Both the position numbers and the translations under genes were made by a program. A DNA stretch of 41,006 nt, taken from NCBI GenBank assembly GCA_937871935.1, contig CALMQI010000297.1, positions 1 through 41,006 on the forward strand, read 5' to 3'. The DNA comes from an uncultured Burkholderiales bacterium. GTDB lineage: Bacteria > Pseudomonadota > Gammaproteobacteria > Burkholderiales > Burkholderiaceae_C. This document shows, piece after piece, positions 15,992 to 24,169 of the stretch (the first letter of the stretch is position 1; every line of letters starts with the position of its first letter). Under the pieces are notes generated by a model that was not told the origin of the DNA, searched no databases, and saw only the letters and a program-made list of their open reading frames with translations.

Positions 15992-16525
15992 TCAAGCAGT
16001 CGCCAGCGTCGGGTAGTCGATGTAGCCCTGCGCGGTGGGCGGCGAGAAGTAGGTCTTGTGGTCCGGCGCGTTGAGCGCGGCGCCGACGCGGAAGCGCTCC
16101 GGCAGGTCGGGGTTCGCCAGGAAGGCGCTGCCGAACACGACCGCATCGGCCTTGCCGTCGGCCACCAGCTTCTCGGCGCTGTCCTGCGTGAGGCCGCTGC
16201 CGATCAGGTAGGTGCCACCGAAACGCGGGCGCAGCATCGCGTGGTAGTCGAACTTGGCACCGAACAAGGCCACGTGCAGGTAGGCCAGGCCCTTGCCGCG
16301 CAGCTGGTCGACCAAATAGGCGTAGGTCTCCTGCGGGGCGGCGTCGGTGATGCTGTTGTAGTTCATCTCCGGCGACAGCTTGATGCCGACACGGTCGGCG
16401 CCAGCCTCGGCCACCATGGCGTCCAGCACCTGCAGCACGAAGCGGGCGCGGTTCTCGACCGAGCCTCCGTATTGATCATGGCGCTGGTTGCTGCCGGACG
16501 ACAGGAACTGCTCGGGCAGGTAACC
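15992..16525 (-). pseudogene. 5'-truncated old yellow enzyme (NemA/N-ethylmaleimide reductase-like alkene reductase)
   Basis: The remaining 177 codons are the C-terminal half of an FMN-dependent alkene reductase: GYLPEQFLSSGSNQRHDQYG, GSVENRARFVLQVLDA, GIKLSPEMNYN, the phosphate-binding region GTYLIGSGLTQDSAEKL and AVVFGSAFLANPDLPERF. Full-length members have about 360 residues. Here the frame hits TGA six codons before GYLPEQF, at about 16543, and the flavin-binding N-terminal barrel half is absent. DNA beyond 16525 has no homology to the family that I can see. It cannot be a working reductase; an internal start could make only a fragment. Confidence 0.82.
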
Positions 16526-16696
16526 CGAAGTCGGTGTCGGTCAGCATCGGAGCAGGCTACGAGTCAACCCAGCGCCATCAAGTCGCCCCGTCGCACTTGT
16601 GCGCTTGGTCCTTCGAGGTCTGACCGAGCAGGACGGATTCGGCCAGGGTCGAAATGACGTGAACGACCAAGGGCTTGCCCCCCGACAAGCGAAACC
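16526..16696. other. Unassigned DNA beyond the truncated reductase
   Basis: 171 bases without a recognisable coding signal. Its left edge (about 16525) is the breakpoint of the old-yellow-enzyme gene. No inverted repeat or target duplication typical of an insertion sequence was found at the join. Confidence 0.35.
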
Positions 16697-16990
16697 ATGA
16701 GCCGATACGTCTTCCTCAACAGCGAAGACCAGGACGTCAAGGTCCTGGCGGCGGCAAGGAAGGCTGCGCGCTCGCGCGGGTAACGGTGGTGCAGTCGCTG
16801 GCCGGCACGATGCTGCAGGAACTCGCCCCTACGCAGGCAACCGAGGTGGCGCAGGCCCCGCGGGGCTGGCGCTATTCGGTCGAGCGCAAGGTGACCAGGG
16901 TGCCCGAGCGCAAGCACCAAGGCACGGGGCGCGCCAGCTGCTGTCGCAAAGGGAGAGACCAGGGCTTGAGGCGGATCGGAAGAGTGCACC
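16697..16990 (+). pseudogene. Frameshifted small gene of unknown function
   Basis: An ATG at 16697 opens MSRYVFLNSEDQDVKVLAAA and stops at 16783. From about 16770 another frame continues smoothly with RVTVVQSLAGTMLQELAPTQ, then a GWRYSVERKVTRVPERK segment, before losing protein-like character after about 16910. Read together across one frameshift they make a plausible small alpha/beta protein of about 70-90 residues. I do not recognise the family and no neighbour explains it. It may be a decayed gene or a sequencing indel. Confidence 0.35.
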
Positions 16991-17248
16991 ACGCTGCCGC
17001 CGATAAGGCTTATGTCAACTCGCGGGGCACGCTCCGCCCTTCAAGCGCCGCATCAGTGTGTGCCCCTGATTTCGGTGCAACGAGCGACGGTTCGAGCCTT
17101 CAGGCATGTCCAAGAGCACCTGAGCGCGCCTGCACCTTGGCGTCGCAGCTGAGCAAAATATCCCGAATACATTTGGTGCTCGCTCCTGGGCCGCACGCGA
17201 AACGGTGCTGGTGCAGGCCCAGGCTACAGTCGCCTCGGCACGGGACTG
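16991..17248. other. Intergenic stretch, nothing recognised
   Basis: About 260 bases between the frameshifted small gene and the end of the catabolic island. It has slightly more A/T than its surroundings (for example CAAAATATCCCGAATACATTT near 17155), no gene, and no clear terminator for the minus-strand CoA-transferase genes that end at 17249. Confidence 0.35.
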
Positions 17249-17935
17249 TCAGACTGCTGCCGTTGCAGGCACCTCCGGCACGAGTTGGGCTTCGGTGCAT
17301 TGCTGCAGCGCACGGAAGGACAAACCCGGCACCATGTCGACGACCCTAAACCCGGCTGGCACGACATCGAGCACCGCCAAGCTGGTGTAGACCCGCGTCA
17401 CACAGGTCGGTGCCGTCAGCGGATAGCTGCATTTGCGGACCAGTTTTGGGCGGCCCTCCTTCGTCATGTGATCCATCACGACCCACAAACGCTTGGCGCC
17501 CACCGCTAGGTCCATGGCGCCGCCCACAGCCGGCGCAGCGCCGGGCTTTGCGGTAGACCAGTTGGCGAGGTCCCCGTTCTGCGCCACTTCAAACGCACCC
17601 AGCACGCACAGGTCCAGGTGTTTGCCGCGAATCATCGTGAAGCTGTCTGCATGGTGGAAATAGCTGCCGCCCTGCACCAGCGTGACGTATTGCTTGCCGG
17701 CATTCACGAGCCAGGGGTCGATGTCCTTTTCCAGCGGTGCCGGGCCCAGGCCCAGGATGCCATTCTCGGAATGAAATATGACTTCGCGGCCCTGCGGCAC
17801 GTAGTTCGCGACTGATGTCGGCACGCCGATGCCCAGGTTCACGTACCAACCTTCCGGAATGTCCTGCGCCACACGCCGTGCGAGCCCCGCCCGGTCCAGG
17901 GGCGTCCAGGCGTTGACCTTCTTGTCGCTGTTCAT
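17249..17935 (-). CDS. CoA-transferase family I, subunit B (3-oxoadipate/3-oxoacid CoA-transferase type)
   Basis: 228 residues, the catalytic beta subunit of a succinyl-CoA:3-oxoacid-type CoA-transferase. The active-site glutamate is in HSENGILGLGP (Glu57); GWYVNLGIGVPTSVANYV before it and GGAMDLAVGAKRLWVVMDH after it are standard. It moves CoA between succinyl-CoA or acetyl-CoA and a carboxylic acid. It is annotated in relatives as PcaJ or ScoB, but no other 3-oxoadipate-pathway gene is here, so the acid may be a different one. It lies 9 bases after subunit A and is the last gene of unit D. Confidence 0.9.
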   Translation of the reverse strand: MNSDKKVNAWTPLDRAGLARRVAQDIPEGWYVNLGIGVPTSVANYVPQGREVIFHSENGILGLGPAPLEKDIDPWLVNAGKQYVTLVQGGSYFHHADSFTMIRGKHLDLCVLGAFEVAQNGDLANWSTAKPGAAPAVGGAMDLAVGAKRLWVVMDHMTKEGRPKLVRKCSYPLTAPTCVTRVYTSLAVLDVVPAGFRVVDMVPGLSFRALQQCTEAQLVPEVPATAAV

Positions 17936-17944
17936 GGTGGCCTC

Positions 17945-18631
17945 TCAGAGCAGGATCTCGGGGTTGCCGTAGGGCACGTGAACCACCCGGTTGACGAAGA
18001 TGCCCGGTGTCACGATGGTCTCGGGATCGATCTCGCCCAATTCAGACACGTGCTGAGTTTGCGCCACGGTCAGGGCGGCGGCCGTGGCCATCACGGGGTT
18101 AAAGTTGCGCCCCGCCTCGCGGTAGACCAGGTTGCCCCAGCGGTCGGCACGCCAGGCCTCGACCAAGGCCACGTCGCCATGCAGGGCATGCTCCAGCACG
18201 TAGGTGCGGCCGTTGATCTCGCGTGTTTCCTTGCCCTGTGCAAGGTCGGTTCCGGCGGCCGTGGCAGTAAAGAAGGCCGGAATGCCTGCACCTGCAGCCC
18301 GCATGCGCTCGGCCAGCGTGCCTTGCGGCACCAGTTCCAGTTCGATATCGCCTGCCCGGTAAAGCTCTTCAAATGAGGTTGAACCCGCAATGCGCGGAAA
18401 GCTGCAGATGATCTTGCGCACCCGCCGCAGTTGCAACAGCCGGGCCAGGCCTGCCTGCCGGTAGCCGGCGTTGTTGGCCACCACCGTGAGGTCGCGCAGC
18501 CCCAGCTCGATCAGGCCGTCGATGAGGTTGTTGGCCTGGCCCACGGCGCCGAAGCCCCCCACCAGGATGACAGCACCGTCCTTAATGCCTGCCAGTGCAT
18601 CGGCCACCGTGCCGACAAACTTGTTGATCAT
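17945..18631 (-). CDS. CoA-transferase family I, subunit A (3-oxoadipate/3-oxoacid CoA-transferase type)
   Basis: 228 residues, the alpha subunit that pairs with the downstream gene. VILVGGFGAVGQANNLIDGLIELG is the glycine-rich CoA-binding opening, SFPRIAGSTSFEELYRAGDIELELVPQGTLAERMRAAGAGIPAF the conserved core, and LVEAWRADRWGNLVYREAGRNFNPVMA the C-terminal signature. The start overlaps the stop of the citryl-CoA-lyase-like gene as ATGA, so the lyase and transferase are made together. That coupling suggests the transferase loads CoA on the acid that the lyase then splits (inference). Confidence 0.9.
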   Translation of the reverse strand: MINKFVGTVADALAGIKDGAVILVGGFGAVGQANNLIDGLIELGLRDLTVVANNAGYRQAGLARLLQLRRVRKIICSFPRIAGSTSFEELYRAGDIELELVPQGTLAERMRAAGAGIPAFFTATAAGTDLAQGKETREINGRTYVLEHALHGDVALVEAWRADRWGNLVYREAGRNFNPVMATAAALTVAQTQHVSELGEIDPETIVTPGIFVNRVVHVPYGNPEILL

Positions 18632-19413
18632 GATGCCGCTGCGCCCGGCCGCAGGTGTGAAGACGATTCATGCTCGGTGCGCGACCAGACTTCACGCGAA
18701 ATCGGCTGCGTGCTTTCTTCTAGCAGATGGCCCACCAGGCCGATGGCGCGCGCCATGACGCCAAAGCCACGCGTGATCTTCCAGGGGAAGCCCAGCTCGC
18801 AGCTCAGGGCACCAATCACGCCCGTGGCATTGATCGGCATCTGCTTGCCCGTTGCCCTTTGGGCTTCGGCGTGTACCAGCTGCAGCAAGCGGACATAGCG
18901 CCCTGAAAAGCCGTTTTCTTCGGCAATGGTGAACAGGCGCGTCGTGCGCGGATCGAGTTGCGTGTGCACCACGTGCCCAAGCCCCGGTATCGGCGTTTTG
19001 TCCTTGCGAAAGCGCGCCACGATCTGCACGGCCAGGGACTCCAGCTCGGTGTCGGCGGGCGCGTCCTTCGGCAACGCCTCGGTCAGGTAGCGCGCTGCGC
19101 CCTCCATCGACCCCACCACGTTGTTGCCCAGCCCGCACAGGCCTGCAGCCACCGCCGACTGCAGCGCTTCGGGGGCACAGGAATACGTCATGCGCGCGAC
19201 GATCACCGACGGCGTCATGCCGTGTTCGACCAAGGCAACGATGATGGCGTTGAACACGGTGGACTGCTGTGGCGTGGGCATCGTGCCGGTGAGCTGAAGC
19301 CAGGCAAAGTCGCCAAGGTTCAGCTTGCCCAGAATTTCATCAGTGAAGTTCTTGCCGCGCACGACGATGCGGTCGGCCGTGCTCCAGGCGATGTCCGAAC
19401 GTATGTTTCCCAT
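18628..19413 (-). CDS. Citrate-synthase-fold lyase (citryl-CoA lyase-like)
   Basis: 261 residues with the small citrate-synthase fold seen in citryl-CoA lyases. Visible segments: SDIAWSTADRIVVRGKNFTDEILGKLNLGDFAWLQLTG, the AALCG-like GLCGLGNNVVGSMEGAARYL (histidine-poor form of the GHG region), IPGLGHVVHTQLDPRTTRLF (the GxGH of the active site) and INATGVIGALSCELGFPW with ARAIGLVGHLLEE near the end. Family members split citryl-CoA into acetyl-CoA and oxaloacetate; full-length citrate synthases are some 170 residues longer. In this operon the substrate may be another 3-hydroxy-3-carboxyacyl-CoA. It may also run as a synthase. Confidence 0.82.
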   Translation of the reverse strand: MGNIRSDIAWSTADRIVVRGKNFTDEILGKLNLGDFAWLQLTGTMPTPQQSTVFNAIIVALVEHGMTPSVIVARMTYSCAPEALQSAVAAGLCGLGNNVVGSMEGAARYLTEALPKDAPADTELESLAVQIVARFRKDKTPIPGLGHVVHTQLDPRTTRLFTIAEENGFSGRYVRLLQLVHAEAQRATGKQMPINATGVIGALSCELGFPWKITRGFGVMARAIGLVGHLLEESTQPISREVWSRTEHESSSHLRPGAAAS

Positions 19414-19452
19414 TGCGATGTTTCCTTGGTGCGAAAGTTGGCGCAGTGGCGC

Positions 19453-20067
19453 TCAGCCGTCCTGCAAGCGCGCGGTGATCATTGAAGGCCGTTGAGCAAT
19501 CTGGTCATACCATTCGCCAGTTTGGGGGTGCTGGCCGGCCCAACCCGGTTGCAGCCTGCGGAAATCGATGTACGCCAAGGCCGTAGCGATGGCGATGTCG
19601 CCGAAGTCAAAGCGGCCGGGCTTGCGCAAGCCCGCGTCGGCCTCCAGCAGCGCCAGCGTCTTCTCCAGCTTGATGGCGTAGTGCTGTGCGCGCGTGGGGA
19701 TCTGCTTTTCCGGCGGGGTGTAGCGGTCGATCACCCACGCCACCATGGCTTCGATCAGGCCGTTGCCCAAGGCGTGGCGCCGCAGCGTATCGATGCGCTC
19801 GTCGGCATCGCTCGGAATCAGCAGCTCTTCTCCGCACAAGTCATTCAGATAGAAGGCGATGACCAAGGAGTCGTGCAGTACGCTGCCGTCGTCAAGCTCC
19901 AGCGTCGGGATCTGGCCCAGCGGGTTGACCCGATAAATGACGTGCTCGGGGTCGAGCGTCGGCACCACCGATCGTGTCAAGTCGACGCGCGGGCGCAGAC
20001 CCGTTTCTTCCAGGGCCACCATCACCTTGTGGACAAACGGCGAACGCGGGGACCAGTGCAACAGCAT
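19453..20067 (-). CDS. Glutathione S-transferase family protein
   Basis: 204 residues: an N-terminal thioredoxin-like domain (about 1-78) with the glutathione-binding signature NPLGQIPTLELDDGSVLHDSLVI, including cis-proline and the acidic/serine pair, and an all-helical C-terminal domain. The usual N-terminal catalytic Ser/Tyr region reads SPRSPFVHKVMVALEE. Possible roles include a cis-trans isomerase or a dehalogenation/thiol-addition step in the pathway; none is shown. I chose ATG 20067 because AAGGAG lies 7 bases upstream; a GTG two codons earlier overlaps that site. It lies between the CMD fusion and the lyase in unit D. Confidence 0.85.
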   Translation of the reverse strand: MLLHWSPRSPFVHKVMVALEETGLRPRVDLTRSVVPTLDPEHVIYRVNPLGQIPTLELDDGSVLHDSLVIAFYLNDLCGEELLIPSDADERIDTLRRHALGNGLIEAMVAWVIDRYTPPEKQIPTRAQHYAIKLEKTLALLEADAGLRKPGRFDFGDIAIATALAYIDFRRLQPGWAGQHPQTGEWYDQIAQRPSMITARLQDG

Positions 20068-20069
20068 CT

Positions 20070-21485
20070 TCACACTCCTTCAACGGCAACAGCCACCGGC
20101 AGCGCGCTCACAAAGCGCTCGATGGCCAGGGCCAGCAGGTCTGGCGCTTGGGAGGGCATGAAGTGGCCGGCCGGGACTTCCTCGAAGCGGCCTTTGGGCA
20201 ACTGGGCTGCCAGCGCCTGCATCAGGGTGACAGGCCGGATGTCGTGCGTGCCCCCGATCACCAAGGTCGGACACTGCACGCGCGGGATGTCTTGCGACAG
20301 GTCGATCGTCATCACCATGCGCAGTAGGTGCGCATAGCTGCGGGAATCATTCCCCAGATACCGCAAGCGGAAGTCCGCCCAGCGTTCGGGATGCTGATGG
20401 CGCAGCAGGTCCGGGTAGGTGCGCTCCATGCCCATCATGAACGGCATGCCCTCGCGTTCCAGTGTGTCGGCAAATTGCGCCATCCCGGCCCGCTGCTCGA
20501 CCGGTGTGCCCAGCGCCGGCACGGTGGCCACCAGCCCTGTGATGCGTGCGGGGTGTCGCGCGGCCATGCCCAGGCAAACGCCTGCGCCGGCCGCTACGCC
20601 AACCAACACGAACGTGCCTGCCCCGCCCACCTGCAAAAGCAACTGCTGCAGGTCTTGCACGATGTCGTCGAACTGAACCGGCGCCTGCACTTTGGAAGAA
20701 AGCCCGGCGCCGCGCCATTCCATGCACAGCACGGCCCTGGTTGGCGGCAGATGGGCGATGCACCCGTCCCAGCTCTCGGCCGTGCCGCCCAGCTCATGCA
20801 CAAACACCAGCGTGGGGCCGTCTCCGGCGCGCGTGCGGTAGCGCAAGGCCACACCCGCCCGTTCGAACCAGCCGGTGCGAAACAACCCAGGCGTGCCCTG
20901 CGGTGGTACCACCCCGGTGAACGGTGAAGGCACGCCAGTGGGCAGTTGCACCCGGTGTGCGTTCAGCGTCATGGCCACATTGGTGAAGTGCCCGGCCAGC
21001 GCGGTCAGTTCGACGATCAGACGTTCGCCGAGGAGTTTTTTGGTGGCGTCGTAAGTGGCGTCGCTCACTTGTCGCGTCAGAACCAACTCGCTACAGTAGG
21101 CAAACACTTGGCGCATTTCTTCATCGTCGAAATGGGGCGTCCTGCCGTTCTTGATGTCCTCGAGCTGCGCTTCGGTGACACCGGCCGCCGCAGCCTTGGG
21201 TGCATGGGCATACCACTCAAAGTCGGCACGCCAATGCTGGCCGACGACCAGAATGGCCAGTTCTCGCAAGGCGGGCTTGAGCGTTGACTTCCTGAGCGCC
21301 ACGCCCACCTTGCTCCACGCCACCGCCAGGTCGGGGCTGTGCAACAGGGGAATGCGGGGGCCCAATGGCGCGCCGAAGGTGCGAATGGCCGCATCAAAAA
21401 CGGCCCTGCCCTCGGGGGCGAGTGCTTCGGGGTCTGGCGCGCTGATGCGCGAGCGGGTGGTGGCTGCGGTCACGGGGCTGTGCAA
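20070..21485 (-). CDS. Fusion of a carboxymuconolactone-decarboxylase-like domain and a serine-less alpha/beta-hydrolase domain
   Basis: 471 residues. Residues about 20-180 are a CMD/AhpD-like helical domain (LRELAILVVGQHWRADFEWYAHAPKAAAAGVTEAQLEDI, with Glu90 and His94 in the CMD pattern and no CxxC). Residues about 200-465 are an alpha/beta-hydrolase fold: oxyanion loop FVHELGGTAESWD, acid in GGTHDIRP (Asp415) and histidine in VPAGHFMPSQAPD (His441). The nucleophile elbow reads VGVAAGAG, so the expected serine is Ala298. The known PcaL fusion has the opposite order (hydrolase first). The start is uncertain: TTG at 21485 or GTG at 21473, neither with a good RBS. The stop lies 2 bases before the downstream GST start. 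Confidence 0.85.
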   Translation of the reverse strand: MHSPVTAATTRSRISAPDPEALAPEGRAVFDAAIRTFGAPLGPRIPLLHSPDLAVAWSKVGVALRKSTLKPALRELAILVVGQHWRADFEWYAHAPKAAAAGVTEAQLEDIKNGRTPHFDDEEMRQVFAYCSELVLTRQVSDATYDATKKLLGERLIVELTALAGHFTNVAMTLNAHRVQLPTGVPSPFTGVVPPQGTPGLFRTGWFERAGVALRYRTRAGDGPTLVFVHELGGTAESWDGCIAHLPPTRAVLCMEWRGAGLSSKVQAPVQFDDIVQDLQQLLLQVGGAGTFVLVGVAAGAGVCLGMAARHPARITGLVATVPALGTPVEQRAGMAQFADTLEREGMPFMMGMERTYPDLLRHQHPERWADFRLRYLGNDSRSYAHLLRMVMTIDLSQDIPRVQCPTLVIGGTHDIRPVTLMQALAAQLPKGRFEEVPAGHFMPSQAPDLLALAIERFVSALPVAVAVEGV

Positions 21486-21489
21486 TCGA

Positions 21490-22356
21490 TCAAACCGACT
21501 TCAGGAAGTCGAAGCGGTAGCTGCCGCCGTCTGCCCGCACATGCCCGGCGGTTGGGGCCGGAAAGTGGGTGGGCAGGAACAGGGTGTCGGTCTTGCAGAA
21601 GCGCGAGAAGAAGTTGTGGCGCGTGGCAGCGGCACCTGCCGGGTCTGAACAGAGCCGGGTGCTCCAGTCGGGCTCGATGCACTGGATGGCGTGGTGCATC
21701 ATGTCGCCGCAAAAGAGGGCGTGGTAGCCCTGGGACTTCAGGCTGACGCAGACGTGGCCGGGGGAGTGGCCCGCCGCCGGCACCAGTGAAAGTTCGTCGT
21801 TCAGCACGAACCCATCGTCCACCAGCAGCGCCTGGCCCGCTTCGACAATAGGTGTCACGCACAGGTTGAACGACGGGCCGACGGCCATGCTTTCGTTGGC
21901 CTTCCAGTGTTCATATTCCTTGCGCGAGAAGATGTACTTGGCGTTGGGGAAAGTGGGCACGTGCCGGCCGTCTTCCAGCCGCGTGTTCCAGCCCACGTGG
22001 TCGATGTGCAGGTGGGTGCAGAAGACATAATCGATGTCCTCGACTGTGAGGCGGTTGGCTTCCAGCGCCTTCAGCCATGGCGTCTTGTCGTAGCTCAATG
22101 TGGGCGGGTAGCCGGGGTGATCGCCCACGCAGGTGTCGATCAACACGGTGCAGTTCGGCGTGCGCAAGACAAACGACTGGTAAGTGATGACGATCATCTC
22201 CGTCACAGCGTCGAAGGTGAAGCCGGGCAGCTTGGCCAGGGCGCTCGCCACGCGCTCGGGCGTCGCGTTCGGGAACATGGCGAGCGCCGTGCGAACAGGG
22301 CCGTCGCGTTCAACGAGGCTCGAAACGCTGACTTGTCCGAGTTTGATCTGGTCCAT
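21490..22356 (-). CDS. MBL-fold metallo-hydrolase (quorum-lactonase/glyoxalase-like)
   Basis: 288 residues with the full metallo-beta-lactamase metal site: THLHIDHVGW (His115, His117, Asp119, His120), the histidine in AAGHSPGHVCV, the bridging aspartate in LFCGDMMHHAIQ and the last histidine in LPTHFPAPTAGH. An N-terminal segment of about 60 residues and an FSRKEYEHWKA insert are as in lactonase-like members. It may open a lactone or hydrolyse a thioester in the pathway; the substrate is not readable. It is the first gene of unit D, with a copy of the shared inverted repeat 56 bases upstream of its start. Confidence 0.88.
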   Translation of the reverse strand: MDQIKLGQVSVSSLVERDGPVRTALAMFPNATPERVASALAKLPGFTFDAVTEMIVITYQSFVLRTPNCTVLIDTCVGDHPGYPPTLSYDKTPWLKALEANRLTVEDIDYVFCTHLHIDHVGWNTRLEDGRHVPTFPNAKYIFSRKEYEHWKANESMAVGPSFNLCVTPIVEAGQALLVDDGFVLNDELSLVPAAGHSPGHVCVSLKSQGYHALFCGDMMHHAIQCIEPDWSTRLCSDPAGAAATRHNFFSRFCKTDTLFLPTHFPAPTAGHVRADGGSYRFDFLKSV

Positions 22357-22411
22357 GGTGCACTGGAGAGGTGGAGTGCTTCAAGTGTGGGATCCCGAGC
22401 AACACCGTTCC

Positions 22412-22425
22412 ATCGCATACGCGAT
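22412..22425. promoter_or_regulatory. Shared inverted repeat, copy D (upstream of the MBL-CoA-transferase unit)
   Basis: ATCGC-ATAC-GCGAT, perfect 5-bp arms. It lies in the 82-base gap between the end of etfA and the MBL start. It matches the copies upstream of the other three units of the island at 12 of 14 positions or so. Confidence 0.6.
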
Positions 22426-22438
22426 CAGTGAAGGCCCC

Positions 22439-23371
22439 TCACAACGCAGCCAGCAGTTCCGGAACGGCCTGGAACAGGTCGGCCTCCAGCCCGTAGTCGG
22501 CAACGCTGAAGATGGGCGCTTCGGGGTCCTTGTTGATCGCGACAATCACCTTGGAGTCCTTCATGCCAGCCAGATGCTGGATGGCGCCGCTGATGCCCGC
22601 GGCGATGTACAGCTGCGGCGCGACGATCTTCCCGGTCTGCCCGACCTGCCAGTCGTTGGGGGCATAACCCGCGTCGACGGCCGCGCGGCTGGCGCCCAGC
22701 GCCGCACCGAGCTTGTCGGCCAGCGGCGTCAGCACCTCGGCGAACTTGTCGCTGGAGCCCAGCGCCCGGCCGCCGCTGACGATGATCTTGGCCGCCGTCA
22801 GCTCGGGACGGTCGCTCTTGGCGATCTCGCTGCCCATGAAACTGCTGCTGCCGTTGTCGTCCACCGCCGCCAGGCTCTCGACCGTGGCGCTGACACCGGC
22901 CGCCGCCGCCGGGTCGAAGCCGGTGGTGCGCACGGTGATGACCTTGATCGCATCCAGGCTCTGCACCGTGGCGATCGCGTTGCCGGCGTAGATCGAGCGC
23001 TCGAAGGTGTCGGCACTGACGACCTTGGTCGCGTCGCTGATCTGTGCCACGTCCAGCAGCGCGGCCAGCCGCGGTGCGACGTTCTTTCCGGCGGCGGTGG
23101 CCGAAAACAGGATGTGGCTGTAGTCCTTGGCGATGGCGACGATCTGCGCCGCGACGTTCTCGGCCAGCCCGTGGTCGAGGCCGGCGGCGTCGGCGTGAAG
23201 CACCTTCGCGACACCGGCGATCTGCGCCGCGGCCTGCGCGGCCGGGCCGGCGTTGGCACCAGCGACCAGCACATGCACGTCGCCACCGCAGGCGAGGGCG
23301 GCGGTCATGGTGTTGAGGGTGGCGCCCTTGATGGACGCGTTGTCGTGTTCGGCAATGACCAGGGCTGCCAT
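22439..23371 (-). CDS. etfA: Electron transfer flavoprotein alpha subunit
   Basis: 310 residues. The C-terminal FAD-binding domain is clear: [63 protein letters not shown] and the final [16 protein letters not shown]. The N-terminal domain opens [11 protein letters not shown], as usual. With EtfB it takes electrons from acyl-CoA dehydrogenases and passes them to ETF-quinone oxidoreductase. Its ATG overlaps the etfB stop (TGATG). The two acyl-CoA dehydrogenases of unit B are the probable donors. Confidence 0.95.
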   Translation of the reverse strand: MAALVIAEHDNASIKGATLNTMTAALACGGDVHVLVAGANAGPAAQAAAQIAGVAKVLHADAAGLDHGLAENVAAQIVAIAKDYSHILFSATAAGKNVAPRLAALLDVAQISDATKVVSADTFERSIYAGNAIATVQSLDAIKVITVRTTGFDPAAAAGVSATVESLAAVDDNGSSSFMGSEIAKSDRPELTAAKIIVSGGRALGSSDKFAEVLTPLADKLGAALGASRAAVDAGYAPNDWQVGQTGKIVAPQLYIAAGISGAIQHLAGMKDSKVIVAINKDPEAPIFSVADYGLEADLFQAVPELLAAL

Positions 23372-24120
23372 CAGATCACCTTCGCTTCGTTCTTGAGCTT
23401 GGCCACGAGCGTCGCGACGTCGGGCACCTTGATGCCGGCTCCGCGCTTGGGCGGCTCGCTGACCGTCAGCGTCTTAATGCGCGGTGTCACGTCCACGCCC
23501 AGATCCGCCGGCTTCAGCACCTCGAGCGGCTTCTTCTTGGCCTTCATGATGTTGGGCAGCGTGACGTAGCGCGGTTCGTTCAGGCGCAGGTCGGTGGTGA
23601 TGACGGCCGGCAGCTTGATCTTCAGCGTCTCGGCACCGCCGTCGACCTCGCGCGTCACCGTCGCGAAACCGTCGGCGACCTCGACCTTGGAGGCGAAGGT
23701 GGCCTGCGGCAGGTTGCCCAGCGCGGCCAGCATCTGGCCGGTCTGGTTGCAGTCGTCATCGATCGCTTGCTTGCCGAGGATCACCAGGCCCGGCTGTTCC
23801 TTGTCGACCAGCGCCTTGAGCAGCTTGGCGACGGCCAGCGGCTGCAGTTCGTCAACACACTCGACGAGGATGGCGCGGTCGGCGCCGATGGCCATCGCGG
23901 TGCGCAGCGTCTCCTGGCACTGGGTCACGCCACAAGACATGGCGATCACCTCGGTGGCCACGCCTTTCTCTCGCAGGCGAACGGCCTCCTCGATGGCAAT
24001 CTCGTCGAAGGGATTCATGCTCATCTTGACGTTGGCGAGGTCCACCCCTGTGCCGTCGGACTTCACACGTACCTTGACGTTGTAGTCCACCACACGTTTC
24101 ACGCCCACCATGATCTTCAA
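23371..24120 (-). CDS. etfB: Electron transfer flavoprotein beta subunit
   Basis: 249 residues, opening [20 protein letters not shown] and carrying [18 protein letters not shown], the AMP-binding region and the ETF beta signature segment [43 protein letters not shown]. It forms the heterodimer with EtfA. The start is TTG at 24120: AGGAG sits 7 bases upstream of it, whereas the ATG three codons further in would be 16 bases away. It follows the thiolase gene by 49 bases and is probably in the fadB-thiolase-etfBA unit. Confidence 0.94.
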   Translation of the reverse strand: MKIMVGVKRVVDYNVKVRVKSDGTGVDLANVKMSMNPFDEIAIEEAVRLREKGVATEVIAMSCGVTQCQETLRTAMAIGADRAILVECVDELQPLAVAKLLKALVDKEQPGLVILGKQAIDDDCNQTGQMLAALGNLPQATFASKVEVADGFATVTREVDGGAETLKIKLPAVITTDLRLNEPRYVTLPNIMKAKKKPLEVLKPADLGVDVTPRIKTLTVSEPPKRGAGIKVPDVATLVAKLKNEAKVI

Positions 24121-24169
24121 AGCCTTGCTCCTCTCAATCGCAACTCAAGAAACGTAGGTCCGCCACGGG

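Noticed and set aside
17249..18631. Assignment of the island to the 3-oxoadipate (protocatechuate) pathway
   Set aside because: The CoA-transferase subunits and the CMD and hydrolase domains recall pcaIJ, pcaC and pcaD, but no pcaGH or pcaB is present, the hydrolase lacks its serine, and the neighbours act on CoA esters of other types.
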